Of a stretch of DNA of 64,000 nt, positions 16,965 to 26,001 are shown in pieces. Both the position numbers and the translations under genes were made by a program. Below the pieces are notes generated by a model. It had not been told where the DNA came from, ran no database searches, and worked only from the letters and a program-made list of their open reading frames with translations. Each line of letters begins with the position of its first letter. Position 1 is the stretch's first letter. Source of the DNA: RPRB01 sp035519675 (GTDB lineage: Bacteria > Myxococcota > Myxococcia > Myxococcales > Myxococcaceae); contig DATIWB010000109.1 of the NCBI GenBank assembly GCA_035519675.1, positions 175,336 to 239,335 of the forward strand, read 5' to 3'.

Positions 16965-17705
16965 TCAGCGCGCGCCAGGGTCCTTCTTGTCCTCGGAATC
17001 GAGCATCGTCAACGTTTGACGTGCCGCGGCCTGCTCCGCCTCCTTCTTGGAGCGGCCCCGGGCCCGGGCGAAGAGCTCGGTCCCCACGGTCACCTCGACC
17101 TCGAAGGTCTTGGAGTGGTCCGGACCCTCCTCGCTGACCACCCGGTACCTCGGGGACTGGCGCAGGCGGGTCTGCACCAGCTCTTGAAGCCGGGTCTTCC
17201 AGTCCTCGCCGCTCTTCCCTTCCGCCACGCCCTGGAGGAGGTCTCCGAACAGCCGGTCCACCACCGCCAGCGCGCCGGGAAGGCCGGCGCTCAGGTAGAC
17301 GGCGCCGATGACCGCCTCGAGCGCGTCGGCCAGGACCGAGCTCTTGTCCCGCCCGCCGGTCAGCTCCTCTCCTCGCCCCATCCGGAGCAGGTCCCCCAGG
17401 CCGAGGTGCCGGGCCACGCGGGCCAGGCTGTCCTCGTTCACCAGCAGCGCACGGAGCTTGGACAGCTCGCCCTCGTCCGCGCCCGGGAAGCGCTCCATGA
17501 GGCGGTGGCTCACCGCGAGGTCCACCACCGCGTCGCCGAGGAATTCCAGCCGCTCGTTGTCCGCCCCGCCGTCCTTGTGCTCGTTGACGAAGCTCTTGTG
17601 GGTCAGGGCCGCCAGCCCCTGCACCGCGTCCACCGTGTCCAGCCCCAGCCTCCGGCAGAGGCCTTCGAGGAGCACGGTGTCCGTGGGACGGGTGGGGGCG
17701 GGCAT
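16965..17705 (-). CDS. rnc: Ribonuclease III
   Basis: 246 residues. The RNase III signature NERLEFLGDAVVDL is present, with the second acidic cluster DALEAVIGAVYL. A C-terminal double-stranded RNA binding domain (DWKTRLQELVQTR ... SKKEAEQAAARQTL) follows. It cleaves double-stranded regions of rRNA precursors and mRNAs. Length is normal. It lies three bases downstream of meaB on the same strand and upstream of the cyclophilins and era, consistent with the common rnc-era linkage. A dsRNA-specific nuclease is relevant to the long hairpin element elsewhere in this window. Confidence 0.96.
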   Translation of the reverse strand: MPAPTRPTDTVLLEGLCRRLGLDTVDAVQGLAALTHKSFVNEHKDGGADNERLEFLGDAVVDLAVSHRLMERFPGADEGELSKLRALLVNEDSLARVARHLGLGDLLRMGRGEELTGGRDKSSVLADALEAVIGAVYLSAGLPGALAVVDRLFGDLLQGVAEGKSGEDWKTRLQELVQTRLRQSPRYRVVSEEGPDHSKTFEVEVTVGTELFARARGRSKKEAEQAAARQTLTMLDSEDKKDPGAR

Positions 17706-17708
17706 GGC

Positions 17709-18740
17709 TCAGGTGCTGAGCTGGCGGGCCAGGGTCTCCGCCAGGGCATACGGGTCGGCCTCGCGGCGGGCGATGGAGAGAGCGACCTCGTCCAGACGGC
17801 CCTTCTCGGCCTCCAGCCGGTCGAGCGCGGACTGCAGCAGCCGGTTGCGCAACAGGGCGAGGAACTGCATCCGGGCCCGGGCGCGCTCTCGCTCGGCACG
17901 CTGACCGGTGCGCTCGAGGAAGGCGCGGTGCTGGGCGATGGCCTCCATCACCGGGTCCAGCCCCTGATCGCGCGCAGCGATGACCTTGAGGATGGGAGGC
18001 TCCCACTCGTCCGACGGCGGCGGAGGCCCGGCGGGTCTTCCCTGGGCGCGGGTCTTGAGCCGGTGGTGCCGGTCGTGGTCCGTCGCCGGGCTGCGGAGCG
18101 CGTGGCGGAGCTCGAGCATCTGGCGCAGCTCGCGGACGGTCCGGTCGGCGCCGTCCAGGTCCGCCTTGTTCACCAGGAAGACGTCCGCCACCTCGAGGAT
18201 TCCCGCCTTGATGGCCTGGATGTCGTCGCCCATCCCGGGGACGGTGACCAGCAAGGTGGTGTGGGCCATCTGGGCGATGTCGATCTCGTCCTGCCCGACC
18301 CCGACGGTCTCCACCACCACCACGTCCTTGCCCATCGCGTCCATCACCCGGATGCAGTCGCCCGTGGCCCGGGAGAGTCCCCCGAGGGACCCACGCGTGG
18401 CCAGTGAGCGGATGAAGACTCCCGGGTCGGAGGTGTGGGCCTGCATCCGGATGCGGTCCCCCAGGATGGCCCCCCCGCTGAAGGGGCTGGTCGGGTCCAC
18501 CGCGAGCACCCCCACCGTCTGCCCCTGGGCCCGGAACCGGGCCACCACCCGGTCCGTGAGGGTGGACTTCCCTGCCCCGGGTGAGCCGGTGATGCCGAGC
18601 ACGTAGGCCCGCCCGGTCCGCGGGAACAGCGCCTGGAGGTCGGCGATGGCGGCCGGGTCCTCGTCGTCGATGCGGCGCATCAGACGGCTGGCAGCGCGGA
18701 CCTCCCCGGCGAGGACCCTGTCCGCCAGCGAGGTGCTCAC
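17709..18740 (-). CDS. meaB: Methylmalonyl-CoA mutase-associated GTPase MeaB
   Basis: 343 residues, a G3E-family GTPase. The Walker A is GSPGAGKSTLTD; further motifs are DPTSPFSGGAILGDR, RSLATRGSLGGLSRAT, ETVGVGQDEIDI and the base-specificity VNKADLDG. MeaB protects and reloads adenosylcobalamin-dependent methylmalonyl-CoA mutase. The mutase gene itself is not in the window, but an acyl-CoA carboxylase beta subunit and acyl-CoA dehydrogenase are just upstream, fitting a propionyl-CoA to succinyl-CoA pathway. The GTG start overlaps the stop of the small upstream gene (GTGA). Confidence 0.94.
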   Translation of the reverse strand: MSTSLADRVLAGEVRAASRLMRRIDDEDPAAIADLQALFPRTGRAYVLGITGSPGAGKSTLTDRVVARFRAQGQTVGVLAVDPTSPFSGGAILGDRIRMQAHTSDPGVFIRSLATRGSLGGLSRATGDCIRVMDAMGKDVVVVETVGVGQDEIDIAQMAHTTLLVTVPGMGDDIQAIKAGILEVADVFLVNKADLDGADRTVRELRQMLELRHALRSPATDHDRHHRLKTRAQGRPAGPPPPSDEWEPPILKVIAARDQGLDPVMEAIAQHRAFLERTGQRAERERARARMQFLALLRNRLLQSALDRLEAEKGRLDEVALSIARREADPYALAETLARQLST

Positions 18741-18910
18741 GGCTCGTCCCTCTCGATCCAGGGGAGGTCGGCGACGGCCAGGGTCACTGCCGGCACGGCC
18801 CGGCGGGTCAGCGGATTCACCACCGAGCCCTGGAGCAACAGGACGACCTCGGGTCCGCTCGCTCCCTCCTGCACCGTCAGCCCGAGCTGCGCCAGCCGAT
18901 CCGCTCCCAT
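18737..18910 (-). CDS. Small protein of unknown function between acyl-CoA dehydrogenase and meaB
   Basis: 57 residues from the ATG at 18910 (MGADRLAQLGLTV). The frame ends with a GTGA overlap onto meaB and starts 10 bases after the acyl-CoA dehydrogenase stop, so it fills the gap in an operon exactly. The sequence is neutral with short predicted beta strands (GPEVVLLLQG, AVTLAVADLPW) and no cysteine or membrane segment. I do not recognise it. An upstream in-frame ATG at 18946 would overlap the dehydrogenase. The tight fit to both neighbours is the main evidence that it is real. Confidence 0.55.
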   Translation of the reverse strand: MGADRLAQLGLTVQEGASGPEVVLLLQGSVVNPLTRRAVPAVTLAVADLPWIERDEP

Positions 18911-18920
18911 CGACGTGGCA

Positions 18921-20063
18921 TCAACCCTTGACCAGCTCGCGTGCAATCACCGTTCGCTGAACCTCGCTGGTGCCCTCGCCGATCTCGCAGAGCTTGGCGT
19001 CGCGCAGGTAGCGCTCCACGGGGAACTCGCGGGTGTAGCCGTAGCCGCCGTGGATCTGCACCGCCTTGTTGCAGGCCCGGGTGGCGATCTCGCTGGCGAA
19101 CAGCTTGGCCATGCTCGCCTCGCGACCGTAGGGGCGGCCGCGGTCGGCCAGCACCGCCGCCCGGTGCACGAGGAGGCGCGCGGCCTGCAGCTCCGTCTGC
19201 ATGTCGGCCAGCATCCAGCGGATGGCCTCGAAGTCTCCGATGGTCTTGCCGAAGGCCTTTCGCTCCCGGGCGTAGCGCGCCGACTCCTCGAGCGCCCCGC
19301 GGGCCAGGCCGGTGGCGAGGGCGCCGATGGTGATGCGTCCCTTGTCCAGGATCTGCAGGGTGTTGATGAACCCCATGCCCAGCTCGCCGAGGCGCTGGGA
19401 ATCGGGGACCTCGACGTTCTCCATGATCAGCTCGCCGGTGTCGGAGCTGCGCATCCCGAGCTTGCCGTGGATGGCCCGCTGGCTGAACCCGGGCATGCCC
19501 TTCTCCAAGATGAAGCCGGTGATGCCCTTCTGCCGCTTGTGGGCCTCGGTGAGCGCGAGGACCACGAAGACCTGACCCACCGTCCCCTGGGTGATGAACA
19601 TCTTGCTGCCGTTCAGCACCCAGTGGTCGCCCCGGCGGACGGCGGTGGTCTTCATCCCCGCGGCGTCCGAGCCGCTCCCGGGCTCGGTGAGGCCCCACGC
19701 CCCGAGCCACTCGCCGGTGGCGAGCTTCGGCAGGTAGCGCTTCCGCTGGGCGTCGTTGCCGAAGACGCGGATGTGGCTGGTGCCGAGGCCGTTGTGGCTG
19801 GCCACGGTGAGCGCCAGCGAGCCGTCGTATCGGGCGATCTCCTCCACCGCCACCGCCACCGCGAGGCTGTCCATCCCCGCGCCGCCGTACTCCTCGGAGA
19901 CCAGCATCCCCAGGACACCCAGCTCGCCGAGGGCCTTCACCACCTCGGCCGGGAACTTCTCCTCGTGGTCCCACTGACGGGCGTGCGGCTTGACCCGCTC
20001 CTCGCAGAAGTCGCGGAGCGAGGCCTGCAGCGCGCGGTGGCTCTCCGGTAGGGTCAGCTCCAT
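18921..20063 (-). CDS. Acyl-CoA dehydrogenase
   Basis: 380 residues, a full FAD-dependent acyl-CoA dehydrogenase with the three usual domains. Signatures are GAWGLTEPGSGSDA (FAD and substrate binding), GKLGMRSSDTGEL and the C-terminal QIHGGYGYTREFPVERYLRD followed by EIGEGTSEVQR. The Glu before GTSE is at the catalytic-base position of short/medium and branched chain enzymes; isovaleryl-CoA dehydrogenases have no Glu there. It makes a 2-enoyl-CoA and passes electrons to ETF. Neighbours (carboxylase upstream, meaB downstream) suggest branched-chain acyl-CoA catabolism. The exact substrate is not determined. Confidence 0.93.
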   Translation of the reverse strand: MELTLPESHRALQASLRDFCEERVKPHARQWDHEEKFPAEVVKALGELGVLGMLVSEEYGGAGMDSLAVAVAVEEIARYDGSLALTVASHNGLGTSHIRVFGNDAQRKRYLPKLATGEWLGAWGLTEPGSGSDAAGMKTTAVRRGDHWVLNGSKMFITQGTVGQVFVVLALTEAHKRQKGITGFILEKGMPGFSQRAIHGKLGMRSSDTGELIMENVEVPDSQRLGELGMGFINTLQILDKGRITIGALATGLARGALEESARYARERKAFGKTIGDFEAIRWMLADMQTELQAARLLVHRAAVLADRGRPYGREASMAKLFASEIATRACNKAVQIHGGYGYTREFPVERYLRDAKLCEIGEGTSEVQRTVIARELVKG

Positions 20064-20096
20064 CGGTCTCGGGACTCCCTGATACTCCCAGGCCGT

Positions 20097-21626
20097 CTAC
20101 ACCGGCAACACGCCGTGCTTCTTCGCCGGGCGGGGCTGGAAGCGGCGGGCATAGGCCTCGAGCCGGCGCTCCAGCTGATCGCGCAGCTCGTCGCCGGGGA
20201 CCACCTCGTCCACCACCAGCTCGCTGGCGAGCTTCAACAGATCCACGTCGGCCCGGTACTCGTCCCGGAGCGCCTGGACGTAGGCGGCGCGCTCGACCTC
20301 GGGCTTCTCCTGGATCTTGTTGAAGAACACGGCGTTGACCGCCGCCTCGGGACCCATCACCGCGATCATCGCCTGGGGGAGCGCCAGGGTCACGTCCGGG
20401 CCGAAGCCCGGTCCGGACATGGCGTAGAGCCCCGCCCCGTACGCCTTCCGCACCACCACCGAGATGCGGGGCACGGTCGCCTCGGACACCGCGGAGATCA
20501 TCTTCGCCCCGGCGCGGATGATGCCGGCGCGCTCCACCCGGGTGCCGATCATGAACCCCGGCACGTCGGCCAGGTACAGCAGCGGGATGTTGAAGGCGTC
20601 GCACAGCCAGATGAAGCGGGCGGCCTTGTCCGCCGAGTCGACGAACAGCACGCCGCCCTTGTACTTGGGCTGGTTGGCCACGATGCCGACCGGTCGGCCG
20701 GCGATGCGGGCCAGGCCAGTGATGACCTCCTGAGCGAAGAGCTTCTTCACCTCGAAGAACGAGCCCGCGTCCACCAGCTCGTGGATCAGCGCGAACATGT
20801 CGAAGGGCTTGTTCTGGTCGGCGGGGATGATCTCGTCGATGCGCTTGCCGGAACGCGCCGGCGGCCTTGGTTCGGCCGTGGGCGGCGGCTCGGCGAAGCT
20901 CGGCGGAAAGTACGAGAGGTAGGCCTTCGCCGCGGCGATGGCCTCGTCCTCGGTCTTCACCAGCATGTCGCCGCAGCCTGAGACCGAGCAGTGCATCCGG
21001 GCGCCGCCCATCTCCTCGAGGGTGACCTTCTCCCCGATGACCATCTCTGCCATCCGCGGGGAGCCGAGGTACATCGAGGCGTTGCCCTCCACCATCACCA
21101 CCAGGTCGCAGAACGCGGGGATGTAGGCCCCGCCGGCGGCGGAGGGTCCGAAGAGCAGGCAGATCTGCGGCACCTCGCCCGACAGCTGCACCTCGTTGAA
21201 GAAGATGCGCCCTGCCCCGCGGCGCCCGGGGAACATGTCCACCTGATCGGTGATGCGGGCTCCGGCCGAGTCGACGAGGTAGAGCAGCGGGACCCGCAGG
21301 GCGCGGGCGGTCTCCTGGATGCGGAGGATCTTCTCCACCGTCCGGGCGCCCCAGCTGCCGGCCTTGACCGTCGAGTCGTTGGCCATGAGGGCGACCGGGC
21401 GCCCGCCCATCTTCCCCAGGCCGATGATGACCCCGTCCGCCGGCAGCTCCGGATCGGCCGCGTTGGCGAAGCTCCCGTCCTCGATGAACGAGCCTGGGTC
21501 GAGCAGCCGGGCGATGCGTTCTCTGGCGAACAGCTTCCCCGTCTCGGAGTTCTTGGCGTGGTACTTCGGCGCCCCGCCCTCTCGGATGCGGGCGCGGCGC
21601 GCGCGCAGGGTGTCGTCGGCTGGCAT
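20097..21626 (-). CDS. Acyl-CoA carboxylase, carboxyltransferase (beta) subunit
   Basis: 509 residues with both halves of a crotonase-fold carboxyltransferase. The N-domain has GVIIGLGKMGGRPV, YLVDSAGARITDQ and GPSAAGGAYIPAF. The C-domain has IVANQPKYKGGVLFVDSADKAARF, here given as two parts, IVANQPKYKGG and DSADKAARF, then YLADVPGFMIG and RKAYGAGLYAMSGPG. The family includes propionyl-CoA, methylcrotonyl-CoA and geranyl-CoA carboxylase beta chains. It transfers the carboxyl group from biotin to acyl-CoA. The alpha (biotin) subunit gene is not in the window. Linkage to meaB favours propionyl-CoA carboxylation; linkage to an AUH-like hydratase could instead favour methylcrotonyl-CoA. Confidence 0.92.
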   Translation of the reverse strand: MPADDTLRARRARIREGGAPKYHAKNSETGKLFARERIARLLDPGSFIEDGSFANAADPELPADGVIIGLGKMGGRPVALMANDSTVKAGSWGARTVEKILRIQETARALRVPLLYLVDSAGARITDQVDMFPGRRGAGRIFFNEVQLSGEVPQICLLFGPSAAGGAYIPAFCDLVVMVEGNASMYLGSPRMAEMVIGEKVTLEEMGGARMHCSVSGCGDMLVKTEDEAIAAAKAYLSYFPPSFAEPPPTAEPRPPARSGKRIDEIIPADQNKPFDMFALIHELVDAGSFFEVKKLFAQEVITGLARIAGRPVGIVANQPKYKGGVLFVDSADKAARFIWLCDAFNIPLLYLADVPGFMIGTRVERAGIIRAGAKMISAVSEATVPRISVVVRKAYGAGLYAMSGPGFGPDVTLALPQAMIAVMGPEAAVNAVFFNKIQEKPEVERAAYVQALRDEYRADVDLLKLASELVVDEVVPGDELRDQLERRLEAYARRFQPRPAKKHGVLPV

Positions 21627-21720
21627 GCGGCGAGGGGCCTTAGCACGGGGGATGCCGCGCCTGTCAGGCGTTCCTACCGTTCGGCTTCAGGCAACCCATT
21701 CCCCGAAGGAGGAGCGCACC

Positions 21721-22020
21721 ATGGCGTTCTCGGACATCGTCGGAGGCTTCACCAAGAGCTACCTGTACACCCACCTCACCCGGGACGCGGTGAAGCTGTG
21801 GAACCGTCTGGGTGATGGGGTGGTGCCCCATGCCCCGGCGCGCCGGACGGCCAACGACATCACCGTCTTCCTCCTCGGCGGCATCGTCGGGGCCCTGGTC
21901 GGGCTGGCGCTGGCCCCCAAGCCGGGGGTTGAGCTCCGGAACGAGGTGAAGGACAAGGCGATGAGTCTGCTCGACCAGGCCCGGAACAAGGCGCAGGACC
22001 TGGAGCGGGCGACCGCCTAG
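21721..22020 (+). CDS. Small YtxH-like membrane protein
   Basis: 99 residues. One transmembrane helix (ITVFLLGGIVGALVGLALAP) is followed by KPGVELRNEVKDKA and an amphipathic C-terminal helix. This is the YtxH/gas-vesicle-associated small protein pattern, seen in general stress proteins. A strong Shine-Dalgarno (AAGGAGGAG) lies before the ATG at 21721. It is an isolated plus-strand gene between two minus-strand acyl-CoA genes and converges on the crotonase gene four bases away. Function unknown, probably a stress-related envelope protein. Confidence 0.72.
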   Translation: MAFSDIVGGFTKSYLYTHLTRDAVKLWNRLGDGVVPHAPARRTANDITVFLLGGIVGALVGLALAPKPGVELRNEVKDKAMSLLDQARNKAQDLERATA

Positions 22021-22024
22021 GCCT

Positions 22025-22801
22025 TCACCGTCCCTTCCACACCGGCCGGCGCTTCTCGGCGAAGGCCCGCAGTCCCTCGAGGCGGTCCTCTGAGCGGAGG
22101 ACCGTCTCGTACTGTTCCAGCTCCAGGGCGAGGGCGGCCTCCATCTCGAGGTCGAGGCCGCGGTCGATGGCGCGCTTGGCCGCGGCGACGGCGAGCGGAG
22201 CGTTCTCGGCGATCTGCTCCGCCACGGCGAGGGCGACCTCGAGGAGCCGCCCCTCCGGCGCCAGGCGCTGGACGAGCCCGATGGCGAACGCCTCGGCGGC
22301 GTTCAAGCGGCGCCCGGTGAGGATGAGGTCCTTGGCCCGCCCCGGGCCCACGAGCCGCGGGAGGCGCTGCGTCCCCCCGCCCCCGGGGATGATGCCCAGG
22401 CGCACCTCGGTGAGGCCCAGCTCGGCTGCCGGGGCGGCGATCCGGAGATCGCAGGCCAGGGCCAGCTCGGTGCCGCCGCCGAGGGCCGAGCCGTTGATCG
22501 CCGCGATGAAGACGGTTCCGCCGCTCTCGATGGCGCGGAGGGTGCGGCGGAGTCCACCGAGGAAGGCGCGGACCTCGGACTCGCTCATGGTGGCCCGCTC
22601 TTTCAGGTCGGCCCCGGCGCAGAAGGCCTTGTCGCCGGCGCCGGTGAGGATGACCGCGCGGACCTCCTGACCGCCGGAGACGCGGGCGAGGCGGGCCTCG
22701 AGCTCGGCCAGCACCGCCCGGCTGATGGCGTTGCGCGTGTCCTCGGCGTCGAGCGTCCAGATCTCCACCGATCCGCGGCGCTCCTCCCGGAAGGTTCCCA
22801 T
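22025..22801 (-). CDS. Enoyl-CoA hydratase/crotonase, AUH-like
   Basis: 258 residues. The oxyanion-hole region is GAGDKAFCAGADLKE, and both catalytic Glu positions of hydratases are present (SALGGGTELALACDL and GLTEVRLGIIPGGGGTQR). The sequence resembles methylglutaconyl-CoA hydratase (AUH) and short-chain enoyl-CoA hydratases. It adds water to a 2-enoyl-CoA. The ATG at 22801 (MGTFREERRG) is chosen because GGGAG lies about nine bases upstream; the leading residues of the longer frame are untypical. It is divergent from the Tim44-like gene. Confidence 0.9.
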   Translation of the reverse strand: MGTFREERRGSVEIWTLDAEDTRNAISRAVLAELEARLARVSGGQEVRAVILTGAGDKAFCAGADLKERATMSESEVRAFLGGLRRTLRAIESGGTVFIAAINGSALGGGTELALACDLRIAAPAAELGLTEVRLGIIPGGGGTQRLPRLVGPGRAKDLILTGRRLNAAEAFAIGLVQRLAPEGRLLEVALAVAEQIAENAPLAVAAAKRAIDRGLDLEMEAALALELEQYETVLRSEDRLEGLRAFAEKRRPVWKGR

Positions 22802-22912
22802 GTGTGCAATCTCCCTCGATGTCTCGCCCCGAGGCACCTAGGTCGACCTGGCCCCGGATGGCAAGGCGGCGCCCCTCCCCGTTACACTTCGGCCTGCCGG
22901 CGCCCGGTGACG

Positions 22913-24850
22913 ATGAATCGACGCGCGTGCCTCCTCACCCTGCTTCTGACCCTGGGCACGCCCGCGATCGCCCGGGTGGGTGGTGGACAGCACTACAGCG
23001 GCTCGCACAGCTCGAGCAGCTCCGGCGCTCGCTCCTCGGGTGGCTCCTGGTCCTCGTCGGGCTCGCGCGGCTCGGGCTCCTGGTCCGGCGGCGGGGGCTC
23101 GTCGTCGGGGAGCGACCTGGGCTTCATGCTCTTCTTCCTGAGCCACCCGGTGTTCACCCTGGCGCTCCTCGGGGTGGCCTTCGTGGTGTGGCGAGCCTAC
23201 GCGCGCAACTTCGGAGCAACCGCGAGCACCCAGCGGGCCTTCGAGCAGGCCGACGCGCGTGGCGTCTCGCCGCCCTCGGCACGGGAGGTGACGGGCTGGG
23301 TCGACGCGCTGCGCGCCTCGGACCCCGCGTTCGACCTGGTGGCCTTCCTGGACCAGGCCAAGTCCCTGTTCCTGCGAGTACAGGCGGCGTGGGCGGCGGG
23401 TGACCTCGGGCCGGTGCGGCGAGATCTCTCGGATGCGACCTTCCAGCGCTTCCGGGTGCAGCTCGAGCTGCTGCGCTCGCAGGCGGTCCGCAACGTCACC
23501 GCGGACATGGCGGTGCTGGGCCTGCAGCCAGTGGGCCTGGAGCGGACCTCGGCGTTCGACACCCTGCACGTGCGCATCCAGGCCCAGGCCCGCGATCTGG
23601 ACGTGCCGGCCTCGCTGTCGCCCGAGGAGGCGATGGACCGGGCGCGCCGAGCCCCGCTGGAGCCGTTCACCGAGGTGTGGTCGTTCGTGCGGCGTCCCGG
23701 GACCCGGTCGCGAAGGGAGGGGGCGCTTCCGCCCGGCAAGTGCCCGAACTGCGGCGCTCCGTTCGACGGTGGGGCGGCGGGCAACTGCACCTACTGCGGG
23801 GCGATCGTGAACAGCGGCGCGTACGACTGGGTGCTCGCGGAGATCACCCAGGGTGTCGAGGCGGGGAGCGCGCCGATCGAGGTGCCCGGCCTGGACGCGC
23901 TCCGGGGTGCCGACCCGGCGCTGTCGCTCGAGGTGCTGGAGGACCGGGCCTCGCTGCTCTTCTGGGGCTGGATCGACGCTCAGTCACGGGGCGAGCCGGG
24001 TCGGATGGCGAAGCTGGCCACGGCCGACTTCCTGGCCGAGATGTCGGCGGACATGTCCGCGCTCCGGGGGCGGCAACGCACCCGGGTGTTTCTCCAGGCG
24101 GCGGTGGGGAGCGTGGCAGTCCGGGGAGTCGAGAACGCGGCGGCGACAACGCTGGCGCAGGTGGAGATTCGCTGGAGCGCTCGGATGGGGGTGGTGCCGG
24201 TGGGCGCCTCTCCCGGGACGCTGGCCACCCTGCCCCAGCGGTGGATCTTCACCCTGGCGCGGAAGGCGGGAGTGAAGACCGACGAGGCCCGCGGCATGGC
24301 GACCGCCCGGTGCGGCAACTGTGGCGCGCCGCTGGGCGACTCGGTGCAGCCGACGTGCGAGCACTGCGGGGCGACGCTGAACGACGGCGCCCACGACTGG
24401 GTGCTCTCGGCTGCGGAGCCGTTCGAGGTGTGGGCGGCGCGGTCCCGGGCGCAGCCGACCCCGCAGGCTGCGGCGCCAGTGGCCGCGGCCCGGGACACGG
24501 TCCTCGACGCGGCCGAGCGCCAGCGGCTCCTCTACACCATGGCGGCGATGGCGGCGGCCGATGGCGGGGTGGACGACCGCGAGCGGCGGATGCTGAAGCT
24601 GTGCGCCGAGCGCTGGGGCGTCCCGTACCAGAACGTGGAGCTGGCGCTGAACGCCGACCCGGCGCTCTTCCAGCGGCTGGTCCCGCCGCCGGGCCCGGGG
24701 GGAGAGAGCTTCCTCCGTTCACTGGTGCAGATGGCGCTGGTGGACGGCAAGGTCGATCGGCAGGAGCGTCGGATGCTCGAGGCCGCCGCCGCTCGCCTGG
24801 GGCTCACCCAGCGGCTGCCGGAGCTGCTGGCCCGGTTCGGGGTCGGCTAG
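22913..24850 (+). CDS. Tim44-like protein with duplicated zinc-ribbon modules and C-terminal TerB-like domain
   Basis: 645 residues from the ATG at 22913. A signal peptide (about 1-21) leads into a Ser/Gly-rich low-complexity segment (23-68) and a transmembrane helix (about 69-95). Two Tim44-type alpha/beta domains follow (about 140-262 and 320-450), each ended by a two-CxxC zinc ribbon: CPNCGAPF/CTYCGA at 277-296 and CGNCGAPL/CEHCGA at 467-486. The shared phrase after each ribbon (GAYDWVLAE, GAHDWVLSA) shows an internal duplication. Residues 533-640 look like a TerB domain (MAAADGGVDDRERRM, MALVDGKVDRQERRM). Tim44-like domains bind membranes or partner proteins. The combination suggests a membrane-tethered scaffold; the role is unknown. 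Confidence 0.75.
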   Translation: MNRRACLLTLLLTLGTPAIARVGGGQHYSGSHSSSSSGARSSGGSWSSSGSRGSGSWSGGGGSSSGSDLGFMLFFLSHPVFTLALLGVAFVVWRAYARNFGATASTQRAFEQADARGVSPPSAREVTGWVDALRASDPAFDLVAFLDQAKSLFLRVQAAWAAGDLGPVRRDLSDATFQRFRVQLELLRSQAVRNVTADMAVLGLQPVGLERTSAFDTLHVRIQAQARDLDVPASLSPEEAMDRARRAPLEPFTEVWSFVRRPGTRSRREGALPPGKCPNCGAPFDGGAAGNCTYCGAIVNSGAYDWVLAEITQGVEAGSAPIEVPGLDALRGADPALSLEVLEDRASLLFWGWIDAQSRGEPGRMAKLATADFLAEMSADMSALRGRQRTRVFLQAAVGSVAVRGVENAAATTLAQVEIRWSARMGVVPVGASPGTLATLPQRWIFTLARKAGVKTDEARGMATARCGNCGAPLGDSVQPTCEHCGATLNDGAHDWVLSAAEPFEVWAARSRAQPTPQAAAPVAAARDTVLDAAERQRLLYTMAAMAAADGGVDDRERRMLKLCAERWGVPYQNVELALNADPALFQRLVPPPGPGGESFLRSLVQMALVDGKVDRQERRMLEAAAARLGLTQRLPELLARFGVG

Positions 24851-24855
24851 AGGCG

Positions 24856-26001
24856 CTAGTCCGCGCTTCGAAGGAGGTCCCGGGCGATGACCAGCCGCTG
24901 GATCTCGCTGGTGCCCTCGTAGATGGTCTGCACCCGCGCATCGCGCAGGTAGCGCTCCACCGGGAACTCGTCGATGTACCCGTACCCACCGTGGAGCTGG
25001 ACCGCCTTGTCTGCCGCCCGGTTCGCCATCTCCGAGGCGAACACCTTGGCCATCGAGGCCTCACGGGTGAAGGGCCTGCCGGATTCCTTGAGCCCCGCTG
25101 CCCGCAGGGTCATCAGCTCGGCCGCGGCGAGCTCGGTCTGGATGTTGGCGAGCATGAAACGGACGGCCTGGAAGTCCGACACCGACTTCCCGAAGGCCTT
25201 GCGCTCCCTGGTGTAGCGGACGGTGGCAGAGAGCGCCGCCCGTGCCACCCCGCAGGCCTGGGAGGCGATCCCGATCCGCCCCCCGTCGAGCGCCATCATC
25301 GCCAGCTTGAACCCCTGCCCTTCCGGACCCAGGAGCGCCTCGGCCGGCAGCCGGCACTCCTCGAACTGGAGCGGGACGGTGCTCGAGGCGCGGAGCCCCA
25401 TCTTGTCCTCGTGCCGGCCCACGTGGAGGCCGGGGGTTGCACCCTCGACGATGAATGCCGACAGCCCGCCGGCACCAGGCCCGCCGGTCCGCGCCCAGAC
25501 CACCATCACCCCCGCCCGGTCACCGGAGGTGATCCACTGCTTGCTCCCGTTCAGCACCCAGCCGTCGCCGAGGCGATCCGCCCGGGTCTCCAGCGCCGAG
25601 GCGTCGCTGCCGGCCTGCGGCTCGGAGAGCGCGAACGCACCGGCCACCGCCTCTCCGGAGGTCAGCCGGGTCACGTGTCGCCGCTTCTGCGCCTCGGTGC
25701 CGAAGGCGGTGATGAGCTCGGCGCACATGTTGGTGACCGCCATCGCCACCGCGGTCGAGGCGCAGGCCTCGGCGATCTCCATCATCGCCAGGGCATAGGA
25801 AACGGCCCCTGCTTCGGCACCGCCGTATGCCGCCGGGACGTTGACTCCGAGGAGTCCTAGCTCCGCCATCTCCCGGAGGAGCCCGACGGGAAAGTCCTCG
25901 GTCCGGTCCCGCTCCCGGGCGCCGGGCCCCACCCGTTCCCGGGCGAAGGACCGGGCGGTGTTGCGGACCAGGGCCTGCGTCTCGGTGAGGTGGAGCTCCA
26001 T
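24856..26001 (-). CDS. Acyl-CoA dehydrogenase
   Basis: 381 residues. Typical signatures are FALSEPQAGSDASALE, KMGLRASSTVPLQF, RVSDFQ-like KSVSDFQAVRFML, and LHGGYGYIDEFPVERYLRD followed by TIYEGTSEIQR, where the Glu is the catalytic base. This places it with short-chain or short/branched-chain enzymes. It uses FAD and hands electrons to ETF. The ATG at 26001 overlaps the stop of the upstream AgmX/TonB-C-like gene as TGATG. It converges on the Tim44-like gene with five bases between stops. Confidence 0.93.
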   Translation of the reverse strand: MELHLTETQALVRNTARSFARERVGPGARERDRTEDFPVGLLREMAELGLLGVNVPAAYGGAEAGAVSYALAMMEIAEACASTAVAMAVTNMCAELITAFGTEAQKRRHVTRLTSGEAVAGAFALSEPQAGSDASALETRADRLGDGWVLNGSKQWITSGDRAGVMVVWARTGGPGAGGLSAFIVEGATPGLHVGRHEDKMGLRASSTVPLQFEECRLPAEALLGPEGQGFKLAMMALDGGRIGIASQACGVARAALSATVRYTRERKAFGKSVSDFQAVRFMLANIQTELAAAELMTLRAAGLKESGRPFTREASMAKVFASEMANRAADKAVQLHGGYGYIDEFPVERYLRDARVQTIYEGTSEIQRLVIARDLLRSAD

